Shown: positions 1-9,690, numbered from the stretch's first letter. The stretch: 64,000 nucleotides of DNA from Microbispora sp. ZYX-F-249 (GCF_039649665.1 NZ_JBDJAW010000031.1:1-64000); one strand, 5' to 3'. Numbers and translations: made by a program. Notes: generated by a model from the sequence alone, not told the origin.

Positions 1-135
1 ATGACGGGGTCATGCATGATTTCATGCACTGGCTTTTAGCACACTGTTGAGTTCTCAAGAAACGGACGCGACCACCATCACCCAGAACCCGTTTCACCAG
101 GCCCTACGCTCCGGAGCGTTTCGCTTCGTTGTGCT
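1..135 (-). promoter_or_regulatory. rRNA operon leader (antitermination/processing region); rRNA genes lie off the left edge
   Basis: Read on the minus strand, this stretch carries TTGAGAACTCAACAGTGTGC (about 38-57), very close to the boxA-containing leader that precedes 16S rRNA in mycobacteria and other actinobacteria (TTTGAGAACTCAATAGTGTG in M. tuberculosis, from memory). A small hairpin (acgctccggagcgt, about 110-123) lies before it. A 7-bp inverted repeat (TGCATGA/TCATGCA, 13-28) lies after it and could belong to a processing stem. The 16S gene should start just left of position 1. No rRNA sequence itself is visible, so this is an assignment by leader similarity only. Confidence 0.7.
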
Positions 136-138
136 TCT

Positions 139-167
139 ATTCTGGCGAGTCCGGTTATTCGTGTCAA
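139..167 (-). promoter_or_regulatory. Probable rRNA operon promoter, sigma-70 type
   Basis: On the minus strand there is a perfect -35 TTGACA (162-167), a 17-nt spacer and a -10 CAGAAT (139-144, 4 of 6 consensus bases). Transcription would start near 131 and run into the rRNA leader. A second -10-like TAGACT lies at 319-324 but has no matching -35. A GGGGTTGCCCCGGAAAC element near 222-238 resembles sequence seen around mycobacterial rrn promoters, so more than one promoter may feed the operon. Confidence 0.6.
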
Positions 168-390
168 ATCAACTCGATTTGCTTTGAATTCCGTTTTTCG
201 CCGAGAATTTCGGCCGCCCCGTTTCCGGGGCAACCCCTCGAACTTACCTGATCCCCGGCACCTCGTCGAATCGCGACGAGACATCCCGAGATCGGGTCAG
301 AGAGAGGGAGTAACCGAGAGTCTAACAACCGGAACCCCGTGGGGTGTTCCAACTCGCCGGACCCTCAGCGCGAGAGAAAGACTAGCACCG

Positions 391-456
391 GTTGGGAGGT
401 GCTGGAGACAACTTAGGCAACTTCATAGTCCTGCCCCGTCTCCAGCACTCCCAAAC
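391..456 (-). terminator. Long stem-loop between valS and the rRNA promoter region
   Basis: Arms at 391-409 and 438-456 (gttgggaggtgctggagac against gtctccagcactcccaaac) form a nearly perfect 18-19 bp stem with one bulged or mismatched base and a 28-nt loop. It begins 15 nt after the valS stop codon. There is no T-run. Termination of valS transcription before the rRNA promoter is the simplest role, but the loop is larger than usual for an intrinsic terminator. Confidence 0.55.
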
Positions 457-470
457 CTCATCTGCCACAC

Positions 471-3050
471 CTATGCCGGCAGGGCGGCGAGCTGGGCCTC
501 GAGGCGAGAGATGTCCTCGGCGGCCTGCTCGGCACGCCGGCGCACCTTCGCCACGACGTCCTCGGGGGCCTTGGCCATGAACTGCTCGTTGCCGAGCTTC
601 GCCGTGACCTGCGCCTGCTCCTTGCGCGCCGCGGCCAGATCCTTCTCCAGCCGCTTCCGCTCGGCGACGACGTCGATGGCACCGGCCGTGTCGATCTCCA
701 CGAGCACCGTGCCGACGGTGAGCCGGGCCGTCGGATTGAAGGTGTCCGCCGGCTCGTCCAGGCGCAGCAGGACCCGGATCGCGTCCTCATGGGCCGCGAG
801 AGCCGTACCGGACAGGGACAGTCGCGCGGCCACGCGCTGGCCGGGCTTCAGCCCCTGGTCGGATCGGAACCTGCGCACCTCCGTCACGAGGTTCTGCAGC
901 GCGGCGATCTCCTGCTCGGCCGCGGGGTCGAGCAGATCGGACGACACCGATGGCCAGGGAGCGACCACGATCGACTCCCCGCCGGTCAGGGCACGCCACA
1001 ACTCCTCGGTCACGAACGGCACGAGCGGGTGGAGCAGCCGCAGCAGCGCGTCGAGGACGTGCCCCAGAACGCGCTTGGTGTTCTCGGCCACCGCGCCGCC
1101 CTCGGCGAACTGCACCTTGGCCAATTCGACGTACCAGTCGAAGACCTCGTCCCAGGCGAAGTGGTAGAGGGCGTCGGAGGCCTTCGCGAACTCGAACTCC
1201 TCGAAGGCCGCGTCGACACTCGCGACGACCTCCTGCAGCCGGGACAGGATCCACCGGTCGGCCGCGGTGAGGTCGTCGGGCAGGCCGTCGGAGACGGCGC
1301 CGTTCATCAACGCGAACCGGGTGGCGTTCCAGATCTTGTTGCAGAAGTTGCGGGACCCGGCCGCCCAGTCCTCGCTGATCGCCACGTCGGAGCCGGGGTT
1401 GGCACCACGGAGGAGCGTGAAGCGTGTGGCGTCCGCGCCGTATCGCTCGATCCAATCGAGCGGGTCGACGACGTTGCCGAACGACTTCGACATCTTCTTG
1501 CCGAACTGGTCGCGGACCATGCCGTGCAACGCCACGGTGCGGAACGGCGGCTGGCCGTCCATCGCGTACAACCCGAACATCATCATCCGGGCCACCCAGA
1601 AGAACAGGATGTCGTAGCCGGTCACCAGGACGGTCGTCGGATAGAAGCGGGCCAGGTCGGGCGTGGCGTCGGGCCAGCCCAGCGTGGAGAACGGCCACAG
1701 TCCCGAGGAGAACCACGTGTCGAGGACGTCCTGGTCCTGTTCGTAACCGGCCGGCGGCTCCTCGTCGGGCCCCACACAGACCATGTCGCCGTCCGGGCCG
1801 TACCAGACGGGGATGCGGTGGCCCCACCACAGCTGACGGGAGATGCACCAGTCGTGCATGTCGTCGACCCAGTCGAAGTAGCGCTTGGCCAGCTCCGGCG
1901 GGTGAATGCGGGTGCGGCCGTCGCGCACCGCGTCGCCGGCGGCCTTGGCCAGCGGCGTGACGTTCACGAACCACTGCAGCGACAGCCGCGGCTCGACCAC
2001 GGTCTTGCATCGGGAGCAGTGGCCGACCGAGTGGACGTACGGGCGCTTCTCGGCGACGATGCGGCCCTGCTCGCGCAGCGCGGCGACGACGGCGGGCCGT
2101 GCCTCGAACCGGTCGAGGCCCTGGAAGGGCCCGTGGGCGGTGATGATGCCCCGCTCGTCCATGACGACGAGCGACTCCAGCGAGTGGCGCCGGCCGATCT
2201 CGAAGTCGTTCGGGTCGTGCGCGGGGGTGACCTTGACCGCGCCGGTGCCGAACGAGGGGTCCACGTGCTCGTCCGCGACGATCGGGATGCGCCGGCCGGT
2301 GAGCGGGACCTCGACATACTTGCCGACCAGGTGCGCGTAGCGCTCGTCGGCGGGGTGAACGGCGACCGCGGTGTCGCCCAGCATGGTCTCCGCGCGGGTC
2401 GTGGCGACGACGATCTCCTCGTCGCCCGAGCCGTATCGGATCGAGACGAGCTCGCCGTCGTCGTCGCTGTGCTCGACCTCGATGTCGGACAGGGCGGTCA
2501 GGCAGCGGGGGCACCAGTTGATGATCCGCTCGGCCCGGTAGATGAGCCCGTCGTCGAACAGCTTCTTGAAGATCGTCTGGACGGCCCGGGAGAGCCCCTC
2601 GTCCATCGTGAAGCGCTCGCGGGACCAGTCCACGCCGTCGCCGAGCTTCTTCATCTGGCCGAGAATCCGGCCGCCGGACTCCTCCTTCCACTGCCAGACG
2701 CGCTCGACGAACGCCTCACGGCCGAAGTCGTGGCGGGACAGGCCGTCCTTGGCGATCTCGCGCTCCACGACGTTCTGGGTGGCGATGCCGGCGTGGTCCA
2801 TGCCGGGCAGCCACAGCGTCTCCATCCCCCGCATCCGGGCCCGCCGGGTCAGCGCGTCCTGGATCGAGTGGTCGAGCGCGTGGCCCACGTGGAGCGACCC
2901 GGTCACGTTGGGCGGGGGAAGCACGATGCTGTACGGCTCTCGCCCGCTGCCCGGGTCCGCGGTGAAGTAGCCCGCCGATACCCAGCGCTCGTAGCTCCGG
3001 GTCTCGACATCGGCGGGGGCGTACTGGGTGGGCAGCTCAGACGTAGTCAC
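471..3050 (-). CDS. valS: Valyl-tRNA synthetase
   Basis: Charges tRNA-Val with valine in the cytoplasm; class Ia synthetase of 859 residues, the normal family length. Visible signatures are the HIGH-type motif ([17 protein letters not shown], near residue 50), the KMSKS loop ([10 protein letters not shown]), the CP1 editing domain between them, and a C-terminal coiled arm rich in Lys, Ala and Glu ([14 protein letters not shown]) typical of ValRS. I chose the GTG at 3050, starting [15 protein letters not shown], because the family begins there. An upstream ATG at 3101 would add 17 unconserved residues. The Shine-Dalgarno is weak. The gene follows clpX on the same strand, with 85 nt between the clpX stop and this start. 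Confidence 0.96.
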   Translation of the reverse strand: MTTSELPTQYAPADVETRSYERWVSAGYFTADPGSGREPYSIVLPPPNVTGSLHVGHALDHSIQDALTRRARMRGMETLWLPGMDHAGIATQNVVEREIAKDGLSRHDFGREAFVERVWQWKEESGGRILGQMKKLGDGVDWSRERFTMDEGLSRAVQTIFKKLFDDGLIYRAERIINWCPRCLTALSDIEVEHSDDDGELVSIRYGSGDEEIVVATTRAETMLGDTAVAVHPADERYAHLVGKYVEVPLTGRRIPIVADEHVDPSFGTGAVKVTPAHDPNDFEIGRRHSLESLVVMDERGIITAHGPFQGLDRFEARPAVVAALREQGRIVAEKRPYVHSVGHCSRCKTVVEPRLSLQWFVNVTPLAKAAGDAVRDGRTRIHPPELAKRYFDWVDDMHDWCISRQLWWGHRIPVWYGPDGDMVCVGPDEEPPAGYEQDQDVLDTWFSSGLWPFSTLGWPDATPDLARFYPTTVLVTGYDILFFWVARMMMFGLYAMDGQPPFRTVALHGMVRDQFGKKMSKSFGNVVDPLDWIERYGADATRFTLLRGANPGSDVAISEDWAAGSRNFCNKIWNATRFALMNGAVSDGLPDDLTAADRWILSRLQEVVASVDAAFEEFEFAKASDALYHFAWDEVFDWYVELAKVQFAEGGAVAENTKRVLGHVLDALLRLLHPLVPFVTEELWRALTGGESIVVAPWPSVSSDLLDPAAEQEIAALQNLVTEVRRFRSDQGLKPGQRVAARLSLSGTALAAHEDAIRVLLRLDEPADTFNPTARLTVGTVLVEIDTAGAIDVVAERKRLEKDLAAARKEQAQVTAKLGNEQFMAKAPEDVVAKVRRRAEQAAEDISRLEAQLAALPA

Positions 3051-3135
3051 GCTGCCCAATTCTAGGGACGTCCGGACGCCACCCGAGCCGTCGCCGCACA
3101 CCCTGTGGACAACAACCTGTCCGGAGAGGGAGCCG

Positions 3136-4419
3136 TCAGGCCGACTTCTCCCTCGGAGTCCGCTGCTGCTTGGCCTGCAGCTGGTCGCGCGGCACGAGGG
3201 TCGGGTTCACGTGCTCCAGCACGGCCTCGCGGGTGATGACGACGCGGGCCACGTCCTGGCGGGAGGGCACCTCGTACATCACGGACTGGAGGACTTCCTC
3301 CATGATGGCGCGCAGGCCGCGGGCGCCGGTGCCGCGCAGGATGGCCTGGTCGGCGATGGCCTCCAGCGCGTCGTCGGTGAACTCCAGCTCGACGTTGTCC
3401 AGCTCGAGCAGGCGCCGGTACTGCTTGACGAGCGCGTTGCGCGGCTCGGTGAGGATCTGGATCAGTGCGCTCCTGTCGAGGTTGTGCACCGAAGTGATCA
3501 CCGGCAGCCGGCCGACGAACTCGGGGATCATGCCGAACTTCAGCAGGTCTTCCGGCATGACGTCCGAGAAGATGTCGGAGGAGTCCATCTCCTCCTTGGA
3601 GTGGATGATCGCGTTGAAGCCGATGCCCTTCCTGCCGACCCGGGATTCGATGATCTTCTCCAGGCCGGCGAAGGCGCCGCCGCAGATGAACAGCACGTTC
3701 GTGGTGTCGATCTGGATGAACTCCTGGTGGGGGTGCTTGCGCCCGCCCTGCGGCGGCACGCTCGCCGTGGTCCCTTCCAAGATCTTGAGCAGGGCCTGCT
3801 GCACGCCCTCGCCCGACACATCCCGCGTGATCGACGGGTTCTCGCTCTTGCGGGCGATCTTGTCGACCTCGTCGATGTAGATGATGCCGGTCTCGGCCTT
3901 CTTGACGTCGTAGTCGGCGGCCTGGATCAGCTTGAGGAGAATGTTCTCCACGTCCTCGCCGACGTATCCCGCCTCGGTCAGCGCGGTCGCGTCCGCGATG
4001 GCGAACGGCACGTTGAGCATCTTGGCGAGCGTCTGCGCGAGCAGGGTCTTGCCCGACCCGGTGGGGCCGAGCAGCAGAATGTTGGACTTGGCCAACTCCA
4101 GGCCGTCGTCGCGGCCCCGCTCCCCGGACTGGACGCGCTTGTAGTGGTTGTAGACCGCCACCGACAAGGCCTTCTTCGCCTTGTCCTGCCCGATGACGTA
4201 CGCGTCCAGGAACTCGTAGATCTCACGGGGCTTGGGAAGGTTGTCCCACTTGAGCTCGGAGGACTCGGAGAGCTCCTCCTCGATGATCTCGTTGCAGAGA
4301 TCGATGCACTCATCGCAGATGTAGACGCCTGGTCCGGCGATGAGCTTCTTGACCTGCTTCTGGCTCTTGCCGCAGAACGAGCACTTCAGCAGGTCTCCCC
4401 CGTCGCCGATGCGTGCCAC
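3136..4419 (-). CDS. clpX: ATP-dependent Clp protease ATP-binding subunit ClpX
   Basis: AAA+ unfoldase that feeds substrates to the ClpP1P2 protease. It is 427 residues with the start at GTG 4419, preceded by AAAGGAGT. The N-terminal zinc-binding domain shows CSFCG and CDECIDLC (two CxxC pairs). The AAA+ core shows Walker A GPTGSGKT, the GYVG pore loop, Walker [11 protein letters not shown] and the RKH loop (GGRKHPHQ). The longer frame to 4518 adds an Arg-rich stretch not found in ClpX. It lies downstream of clpP1-clpP2 on the same strand but behind a strong hairpin, so it probably has its own promoter in the 207-nt gap. Confidence 0.97.
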   Translation of the reverse strand: MARIGDGGDLLKCSFCGKSQKQVKKLIAGPGVYICDECIDLCNEIIEEELSESSELKWDNLPKPREIYEFLDAYVIGQDKAKKALSVAVYNHYKRVQSGERGRDDGLELAKSNILLLGPTGSGKTLLAQTLAKMLNVPFAIADATALTEAGYVGEDVENILLKLIQAADYDVKKAETGIIYIDEVDKIARKSENPSITRDVSGEGVQQALLKILEGTTASVPPQGGRKHPHQEFIQIDTTNVLFICGGAFAGLEKIIESRVGRKGIGFNAIIHSKEEMDSSDIFSDVMPEDLLKFGMIPEFVGRLPVITSVHNLDRSALIQILTEPRNALVKQYRRLLELDNVELEFTDDALEAIADQAILRGTGARGLRAIMEEVLQSVMYEVPSRQDVARVVITREAVLEHVNPTLVPRDQLQAKQQRTPREKSA

Positions 4420-4578
4420 CCCAGATACTCCTTTGCGTGGGACCGCCTGCCGCCGCGGTCGCTTCCGTCCGCACCCTCTTCGCGATCGATTGATCGCGAT
4501 CCGGTGCGAAAACGTCATCCCGCTCAGGTTTCGACGTTACCGTCTCTCGGGCCCTCAGTGAGCCCCCTAGCGGTGAGT

Positions 4579-4617
4579 CGCACCGGAACGTGCCCAAATG
4601 GGCACCGTTCCGGTGCG
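4579..4617 (-). terminator. Hairpin after clpP2
   Basis: Stem of about 17 bp (cgcaccggaacgtgccc against gggcaccgttccggtgcg, with one bulged base) and a 4-nt AAAT loop, 10 nt past the clpP2 stop on the minus strand. GC-rich with no long T-run, as is common for actinobacterial terminators. It separates clpP1P2 from clpX. Confidence 0.6.
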
Positions 4618-4626
4618 GCAACCTCC

Positions 4627-5274
4627 TCAGGAAGCGGCGACCGCCGCCGCACGCTTCTTCCGCGACGGGATGATGTCGTCCACCAACCCGTACGCCTTCG
4701 CCTCCTCGGCGCTGAGGATCTTGTCGCGCTCGATGTCCTTGCGGACCTCCTCGGGCGACTTGCCCGAGTGCTTCGCCACGAGATCCTCGAGCAGTGACCT
4801 CATGCGCAGGATCTCACGAGCCTGGATCTCGATGTCGCTGCCCTGTCCGCCGCCCTCGGTGTAGGGCTGGTGGATCAGCACGCGGGCGTTCGGCAGCGCG
4901 AACCGCTTGCCCGGCGTGCCGCCGGCCAGCAGGATCGCGGCGGCCGAGGCCGCCTGCCCCAGGCAGACCGTCTGGATCTCGGGCCGGACGAACTGCATGG
5001 TGTCGTAGATCGCGGTCATCGCGGTGAACGAGCCGCCCGGCGAGTTGATGTACATGCTGATGTCGCGGTCCGGGTCGAGCGACTCCAGCGTGAGCAGCTG
5101 CGCCATCACGTCGTTCGCCGAAGCGTCGTCGATCTGGACGCCGAGGAAGATGATGCGGTCCTCGAACAGCTTGTTGTAGGGGTTCATCTCCTTGACGCCG
5201 TACGACGTGCGCTCGACGAAGGAGGGAAGGACGTAGCGGCCGTTGATGTCACCCGGCCGGATCAGCTCACTCAT
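4627..5274 (-). CDS. clpP2: ATP-dependent Clp protease proteolytic subunit ClpP2
   Basis: Serine peptidase subunit of the Clp protease, 215 residues from ATG 5274 ([16 protein letters not shown]). Catalytic Ser lies in [11 protein letters not shown] and His in [12 protein letters not shown]; the substrate-handle segment [10 protein letters not shown] is present. The ATG at 5274 has GGAG 8 nt upstream. A GTG at 5292 would overlap the clpP1 stop as GTGA and add 6 residues, so either start keeps tight coupling to clpP1. In actinobacteria ClpP1 and ClpP2 form a mixed two-ring particle; the pair here is adjacent and co-directional as expected. Confidence 0.96.
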   Translation of the reverse strand: MSELIRPGDINGRYVLPSFVERTSYGVKEMNPYNKLFEDRIIFLGVQIDDASANDVMAQLLTLESLDPDRDISMYINSPGGSFTAMTAIYDTMQFVRPEIQTVCLGQAASAAAILLAGGTPGKRFALPNARVLIHQPYTEGGGQGSDIEIQAREILRMRSLLEDLVAKHSGKSPEEVRKDIERDKILSAEEAKAYGLVDDIIPSRKKRAAAVAAS

Positions 5275-5288
5275 CTGGGAAGCTCCAG

Positions 5289-5933
5289 TCACGAGACGGC
5301 GCCCTCGGAGGGCACCTGGCGGGCGCTGCGCACCACGTGGTCGATGAAGCCGTAGTCCTTGGCCTCCTCGGCCGTGAACCAGCGGTCCCGGTCGGAGTCG
5401 CGCTCGATCTGCTCGAGCGGCTGGCCGGTGTGGTAGGCGATCCGCTCCGCGAGCGTCTTCTTCACGTAGAGCATCTGCTCGGCCTGGATCGCGATGTCGG
5501 CCGCGGTGCCGCCGATGCCGCCGGACGGCTGGTGCATCATGATCCGGGCGTGCGGAAGCGCGTACCGCTTGCCGCGGGCGCCGGCGCAGAGCAGGAACTG
5601 CCCCATGGAGGCGGCCAGGCCCATGGCGACCGTGCAGACGTTGTTCGGCACGTACTCCATCATGTCGTAAATCGCCATACCGGCGGTTACGGAGCCACCA
5701 GGGGAGTTGATGTACATCCAGATGTCGCGATCGGGGTCATCGGCGGCGAGGAGCAGGAGCTCAGCGCACAGCCGGTTGGCCACCTCGTCGTTCACCTGGG
5801 TGCCGAGCACCACGATCCGCTCGCGCAGCAGGCGCTGGTAGAGCTGGTCCTCGAGGCGGGAGGGGCCACCCTCCGGGCTCCGGGCCTCGAAGCCGGAACC
5901 ACCGGTCGGGAAGAAGGTCGGCGGGCTGGTCAC
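5289..5933 (-). CDS. clpP1: ATP-dependent Clp protease proteolytic subunit ClpP1
   Basis: Partner of ClpP2 in the housekeeping Clp protease; 214 residues from GTG 5933, preceded by GGAAGG. Catalytic Ser in [11 protein letters not shown], His in MMHQPSGG, and the [10 protein letters not shown] motif near the N-terminal third. The frame stays open upstream to 6197, but that stretch is unlike ClpP and holds a regulatory box. First gene of the clpP1-clpP2 operon. A ClgR-type operator sits about 90 nt upstream, consistent with the known ClgR control of clpP1P2 in Streptomyces and Corynebacterium. Confidence 0.96.
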   Translation of the reverse strand: MTSPPTFFPTGGSGFEARSPEGGPSRLEDQLYQRLLRERIVVLGTQVNDEVANRLCAELLLLAADDPDRDIWMYINSPGGSVTAGMAIYDMMEYVPNNVCTVAMGLAASMGQFLLCAGARGKRYALPHARIMMHQPSGGIGGTAADIAIQAEQMLYVKKTLAERIAYHTGQPLEQIERDSDRDRWFTAEEAKDYGFIDHVVRSARQVPSEGAVS

Positions 5934-6020
5934 AGCGTCACCTTCCGATGCTCGTAATCGATTGGCTTTGCTTGTGACCTTAACGCGCGGCGCAGACAGG
6001 TCATGCCCGTGCGCCGTGCT

Positions 6021-6037
6021 GTTCGCTGTCGGCGCAT
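6021..6037 (-). promoter_or_regulatory. Putative ClgR operator upstream of clpP1
   Basis: The sequence GTTCGCTGTCGGCGCAT contains GTTCGC-N5-GCG, the form I recall for the ClgR box in Streptomyces. The reverse strand reads CGCCGACAGCG, which fits the corynebacterial core CGCYNANRGCG. It lies about 90 nt before the clpP1 start, where an activator site is expected. No clgR gene is in the window. Confidence 0.6.
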
Positions 6038-6183
6038 GCCCGGCCGCGACGGCGCGTCCGCGCCGCATCGCTCGTGTTTCCCGCCCATGGCCGGACAGCC
6101 GAGACACATGTGTCACGGCCGCCCGCGTGCTCCCTAGCCACGGTAATAAACAAATTCTCAGGGATTTGCCCCGATATAACCGA

Positions 6184-6261
6184 AACCCCCGGCGCACCCG
6201 AGTGCGACGGGGGTTCCATCGTGGCCTGCCGCACCGGCCCGCGCCGCGGCGGGCCGGCGGC
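6184..6261 (-). terminator. Two hairpins downstream of tig
   Basis: Reading away from tig on the minus strand, a GC-rich hairpin (6228-6261, ccggcccgc against gcgggccgg) starts 26 nt after the stop. It is followed by a second hairpin (6184-6215) with 7-bp arms AACCCCC/GGGGGTT. Together they fit a tandem terminator closing the tig transcript. The rest of the 353-nt clpP1-tig gap (5934-6286) holds the clpP1 promoter region and no gene that I can see. Confidence 0.5.
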
Positions 6262-6286
6262 AGATGTCAGGCGAGAGCCTCGGAGA

Positions 6287-7678
6287 TCAGCTTTCCTTGG
6301 TCTCGTCGGCGGGCTCCTCGCCCGCCTCGTCCACGCCCACGGCCTCCTGCTCGGGGTTGAGCTCGGCGTAGATGGCCTGGACGTCCACCTCGTTGCCCGC
6401 GGTGTCGGTGACCTTGGCCGCGTCCCCGATGACGGTCTTGGCCTTCTCGCGCACGATCTCCATCATCGCCAGCGGGAGCTGGTTGTTGTCGGCGAGGTGC
6501 TGGGCCAGCGTGTTCGGCGCGACGCCCATCTGCATGGCGCGGCGCACCACGAAGTCGGTGAGCTCCTGCTCGCTGACGCCGATCTCCTCCGCCTTGACGA
6601 TCTTGTCGAGCACGAAGCCCGACTTCAGCGCCTTGGCCGCGCTCGCCTCGTACTCGGCGAACAGCTCTTCCTCGGTCGTCTGCTGGAGGCGGAGGTACGC
6701 CTCACGGCTCAGGCCGCTCTCGGCGACCTGGTGCTCGAGGTTGTGCTTGCGCGCGTCGATCTCCGCCTGGAGCGCGCTCTCGGGCAGCGGGATGTCGATC
6801 TTCTCGAGCAGCGCGTCGAGCGCCTTCTCGCGGCTCTGCACGACCTGGTCCACCAGCTTGTTGCGGCGAACCTGCTCGCGGATGCTGTCCTTGAGCTCGT
6901 CGAGCGTGTCGAACTCGCTGGCGAGCTGCGCGAACTCGTCGTCCAGCTCGGGCAGCACCTTCTCCTTGACCGACTTGACGTTGATGATCACGTCGGCCTC
7001 CTCGCCGGCGTTCTCACCGCCGACGAGCGTGGTGCGGAAGGTCTTCTCGTCGCCCGCGGCCATGCCCTGCAGCGCGTCGTCCAGGCCCTGCAGGACCGAG
7101 CCCGCACCGACCTCGTAGGACACGTCGGCGGCCTGCTGCTCCTCGAGGTTGCGGCCGTCGATCTCGGCACGCAGGTCCATCACGACGTAGTCGCCGTTCT
7201 GGGCCGGCCGCTCGACGCCGGTCAGCGTCGCGAAGCGCTGGCGCAGGGCCTCGAGCTGGGCGGTGATGTCCTCGTCGGTCACCTCGGCGGGGTCCACCAC
7301 GATCTCGGCGCCCTGGTAGTCCGGGACGTCGAAGGCGGGGCGGATGTCCACCTCGGCGGTGAACTCGACCTGCTCACCGTCCTCGATCTTGGTGACCTCG
7401 ATCTCCGGCTGGCTGACCGGGAAGACCTCGGTCTCGTCAACGGCCTGGCCGTACAGCTTGGGCAGGGCGTCGTTCAGGGTCTCCTCGAGAACCACCGCGC
7501 GGCCGAAGCGCTGCTCGATGATCCGGGCCGGCACCTTGCCAGGACGGAAGCCGGGCACGCGCACCTGCTGCGCGACCTTCTTGTACGCGGCCTGCAGGCT
7601 CGGCTCGAGCTCCTTGAACGGCACCTCGACGGTGAGCTTGACCCGGGTAGGGCTGAGCTCCTCGACAGCGGTCTTCAC
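6287..7678 (-). CDS. tig: Trigger factor, ribosome-associated chaperone and peptidyl-prolyl isomerase
   Basis: Binds nascent chains at the ribosome exit and helps them fold. 463 residues from GTG 7678 with AAGGAG upstream. The order is N-terminal ribosome-binding domain (GFRPGKVPARIIEQRFG signature loop), FKBP-type PPIase domain (NGDYVVMDL, residues about 160-245), and a C-terminal helical chaperone domain with an acidic tail (EAVGVDEAGEEPADE). The upstream in-frame extension to 7813 is Arg/Cys rich and not part of the family. It precedes the clpP genes on the same strand, the usual bacterial tig-clp arrangement, but its own terminator separates them. Confidence 0.96.
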   Translation of the reverse strand: MKTAVEELSPTRVKLTVEVPFKELEPSLQAAYKKVAQQVRVPGFRPGKVPARIIEQRFGRAVVLEETLNDALPKLYGQAVDETEVFPVSQPEIEVTKIEDGEQVEFTAEVDIRPAFDVPDYQGAEIVVDPAEVTDEDITAQLEALRQRFATLTGVERPAQNGDYVVMDLRAEIDGRNLEEQQAADVSYEVGAGSVLQGLDDALQGMAAGDEKTFRTTLVGGENAGEEADVIINVKSVKEKVLPELDDEFAQLASEFDTLDELKDSIREQVRRNKLVDQVVQSREKALDALLEKIDIPLPESALQAEIDARKHNLEHQVAESGLSREAYLRLQQTTEEELFAEYEASAAKALKSGFVLDKIVKAEEIGVSEQELTDFVVRRAMQMGVAPNTLAQHLADNNQLPLAMMEIVREKAKTVIGDAAKVTDTAGNEVDVQAIYAELNPEQEAVGVDEAGEEPADETKES

Positions 7679-7879
7679 GGGGTGGTCTCCTTGATCCAGC
7701 ATCTGGTGATCGCGGGCACGTCGTGCACGGCAACCGCGGCACAGTAACGCGCGCCGCGCCCACGTGAAAGGCGCAGGATCACCGTCTCGCCTGCACGCGA
7801 CCTGTCCGGGCATGCTCGACTGTGGCGGGTGTCCAACGCCAAGGGCAGTCTAGAGCAGATGAGGCCCGGTAGCGACTGA

Positions 7880-8746
7880 TCAGAGGTCGGCCATGATCTG
7901 CCGCAGCAGGTCCACCGTCTCCGTGGGGGTGGTGCTGACCGCGCAGAGGCGTTCCATGACCTCGCTGTAGCGGTCGACCTCTTCCCGTTTGTCCAGGTAA
8001 AGCGCGCTGGCGAGCTGCTCGACGTACACGATGTCGGGCAGGTCGGGGTCGGCGAACCGCAGGATGCTGAAGGCGCCGCCCTCGGCGGCGTGTCCTCCAT
8101 AGCTGAACGGGATGACCTGAATCGTCACGTTGGGCTGGTTCATCAGGTCGATGAGGTGCTGAATCTGGCCCCGCATGACGTCGACACCGCCGATCGGGCG
8201 GCGCAGCGCGGCCTCGTCGATCACGGCCCAGAACTTGGGGCTGTTCCCGCCGTCGAGGATGCGCTGGCGTTCCAGCCGCAGGTCCACCCGTCTGGCGATC
8301 TCCTCCGGCGCCGCGCCGACCGCGCCGGCCATGATGACGGCGCGCGCGTACTCCTTGGTCTGCAGCAGGCCGGGAACGAACTGCACCTCGTAGGTGCGGA
8401 TGCGCTCGGCCGCCTCCTCCAGACCGACGTAGGCCTGGAACCACGAGGGCAGCAGATCGTTGAACCTGTGCCACCAGCCGGGCTCGTTGGCCCTTTCGAC
8501 CAGGTTCATCACGACATTGCGCGTCTCCTCGTCCTCCACTCCGTAGAGAACGAGAAGGTCGGCGACATCGCGCTCCTTGAACCCGACTCGGCCCAGCTCC
8601 ATCCGGCTGATCTTCGACTCGGACGCCCGGATGCACTGGCCGGCCTGGTCACGACTGATGCCCTTGCTCTCACGGAGCTTGCGGAGCTGGGAACCGAGAA
8701 GGATGCGCAGAGCCGTCGGACCCGATCCAGCCTGGATCTGTATCAC
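7880..8746 (-). CDS. XRE-family regulator with DUF5753 (WhiJ-like)
   Basis: 288-residue protein with an N-terminal helix-turn-helix (residues about 15-70, LRKLRESKGISRDQAGQCI followed by SESKISRMELG) and a C-terminal DUF5753 domain (from about residue 95, FVPGLLQTKEYARAVI, ending in ADPDLPDIVYVEQ). GTG start at 8746 with a clear GAGGGAGG. Actinomycetes carry many such regulators, often next to an RsbW-like ATPase and a DUF397 protein, as in the whiJ and abaA loci of Streptomyces. Here the ATPase is divergent and no DUF397 gene is present. The regulator probably acts on the shared intergenic region. Its ligand and targets are unknown. Confidence 0.88.
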   Translation of the reverse strand: MIQIQAGSGPTALRILLGSQLRKLRESKGISRDQAGQCIRASESKISRMELGRVGFKERDVADLLVLYGVEDEETRNVVMNLVERANEPGWWHRFNDLLPSWFQAYVGLEEAAERIRTYEVQFVPGLLQTKEYARAVIMAGAVGAAPEEIARRVDLRLERQRILDGGNSPKFWAVIDEAALRRPIGGVDVMRGQIQHLIDLMNQPNVTIQVIPFSYGGHAAEGGAFSILRFADPDLPDIVYVEQLASALYLDKREEVDRYSEVMERLCAVSTTPTETVDLLRQIMADL

Positions 8747-8905
8747 GGCGCCTCCCTCTCACCTCGGCCCTGTGTGCCGCCAAGGGACGACCCGTACGAC
8801 ACCCCCAGCCCACACAGTGTCACCACTTCGGGCTCCGATGACAAGGTCTGATCTACGTGTCCCTGACGGTCAGCACATTCGCCACGTGCGTCTGCACATG
8901 ACAGC

Positions 8906-8985
8906 TGCACGTGCATTTGGGTCTTGCAGCAGCAGGAGCCACTGATCCATCATGTCTTAGGTGCATATTGGGCTAAATGTGCACC
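8906..8985. promoter_or_regulatory. Cluster of GTGCA palindromes in the divergent promoter region
   Basis: The 276-nt gap between the XRE regulator and the ATPase holds a perfect palindrome TGCACGTGCA (8906-8915) and an inverted repeat GGTGCAT-N10-ATGTGCACC (8960-8985). Further GTGC/TGCAC half-sites lie near 8884-8900. This density suggests operators, probably for the adjacent XRE protein. The second site lies about 40 nt before the ATPase start. Confidence 0.45.
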
Positions 8986-9022
8986 AGTCATCGATTCAGG
9001 CCAGCGGGAGGTACGGGCAACC

Positions 9023-9502
9023 ATGTCGGACGAGCCCAAATCCGGCGGCCAGCTGACCCGCGATGTGGGATTCGGCTGGTTCCGGAGGGCGGCAGGTCCG
9101 TCCGATACGACGATGTGCCCCCTGGCCCCGCAGGCCGATTCGGTCAAGACCGCACGTGACGTCACCCGGACGACCCTGCGAGAGTGGGGCCTGTCGGAAC
9201 TGAGCGACGACGCGGCGCTCGTCGTGAGCGAATTGGTGACGAACGCTGTTCGTTACGCTCTGTGCCCGGCGGACCGCACCGGCGACCCGCCCATAACGCT
9301 GACGCTCCTGCGCATCGCGCCGCACGTGCTGCTCGCCGTCTCGGATCCGAGCGATCAGGCGCCGTCGCCCGCGCAGCCCGACTTCGTCTCCGAGCACGGG
9401 CGCGGCCTCTACATCGTCGAGACCTACAGCCAGGCCTGGGGCTGGGACGCGCTGGACGAGGGCGGCAAGGCCGTCTGGGCCCTCTTCCGCACCGGCGACT
9501 GA
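9023..9502 (+). CDS. RsbW-like ATP-binding protein (HATPase_c, anti-sigma factor type)
   Basis: 159 residues with the Bergerat ATP fold: N box VVSELVTNAVRYAL, G1-type segment LLAVSDPSDQAP, and G2-type segment HGRGLYIVETYSQAWGWD. This family includes anti-sigma kinases and the ATPases paired with WhiJ-type regulators. I chose ATG 9023 because GGGAGG precedes it and the in-frame upstream part (to 8924) lies in the operator region. Divergent from the XRE/DUF5753 gene, so the two likely form one regulatory unit. No cognate sigma factor or anti-anti-sigma gene is nearby. Confidence 0.88.
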   Translation: MSDEPKSGGQLTRDVGFGWFRRAAGPSDTTMCPLAPQADSVKTARDVTRTTLREWGLSELSDDAALVVSELVTNAVRYALCPADRTGDPPITLTLLRIAPHVLLAVSDPSDQAPSPAQPDFVSEHGRGLYIVETYSQAWGWDALDEGGKAVWALFRTGD

Positions 9503-9690
9503 CGTTCTCCGGCCTTCGGCCATACGCCGATCTTCTTTGCCCAACGCGGAACCAAGCCGGAGTGCTTGGGGAGGTTGAGCCCGCGCGCCGGCGGTATTCC
9601 CACCACGGGCCCTTCATTCCGTCCCGCTCCGGCGGCCGCACCCGGCGCACTGCGCGTACGGGCCGCCGGACACGCCCATCGGGGGGTCGT

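Noticed and set aside
789-3065. 758-residue open frame on the plus strand opposite valS
   Set aside because: Antisense shadow of valS: low-complexity Arg/Gly/Val-rich product, no family resemblance, while valS is certain.
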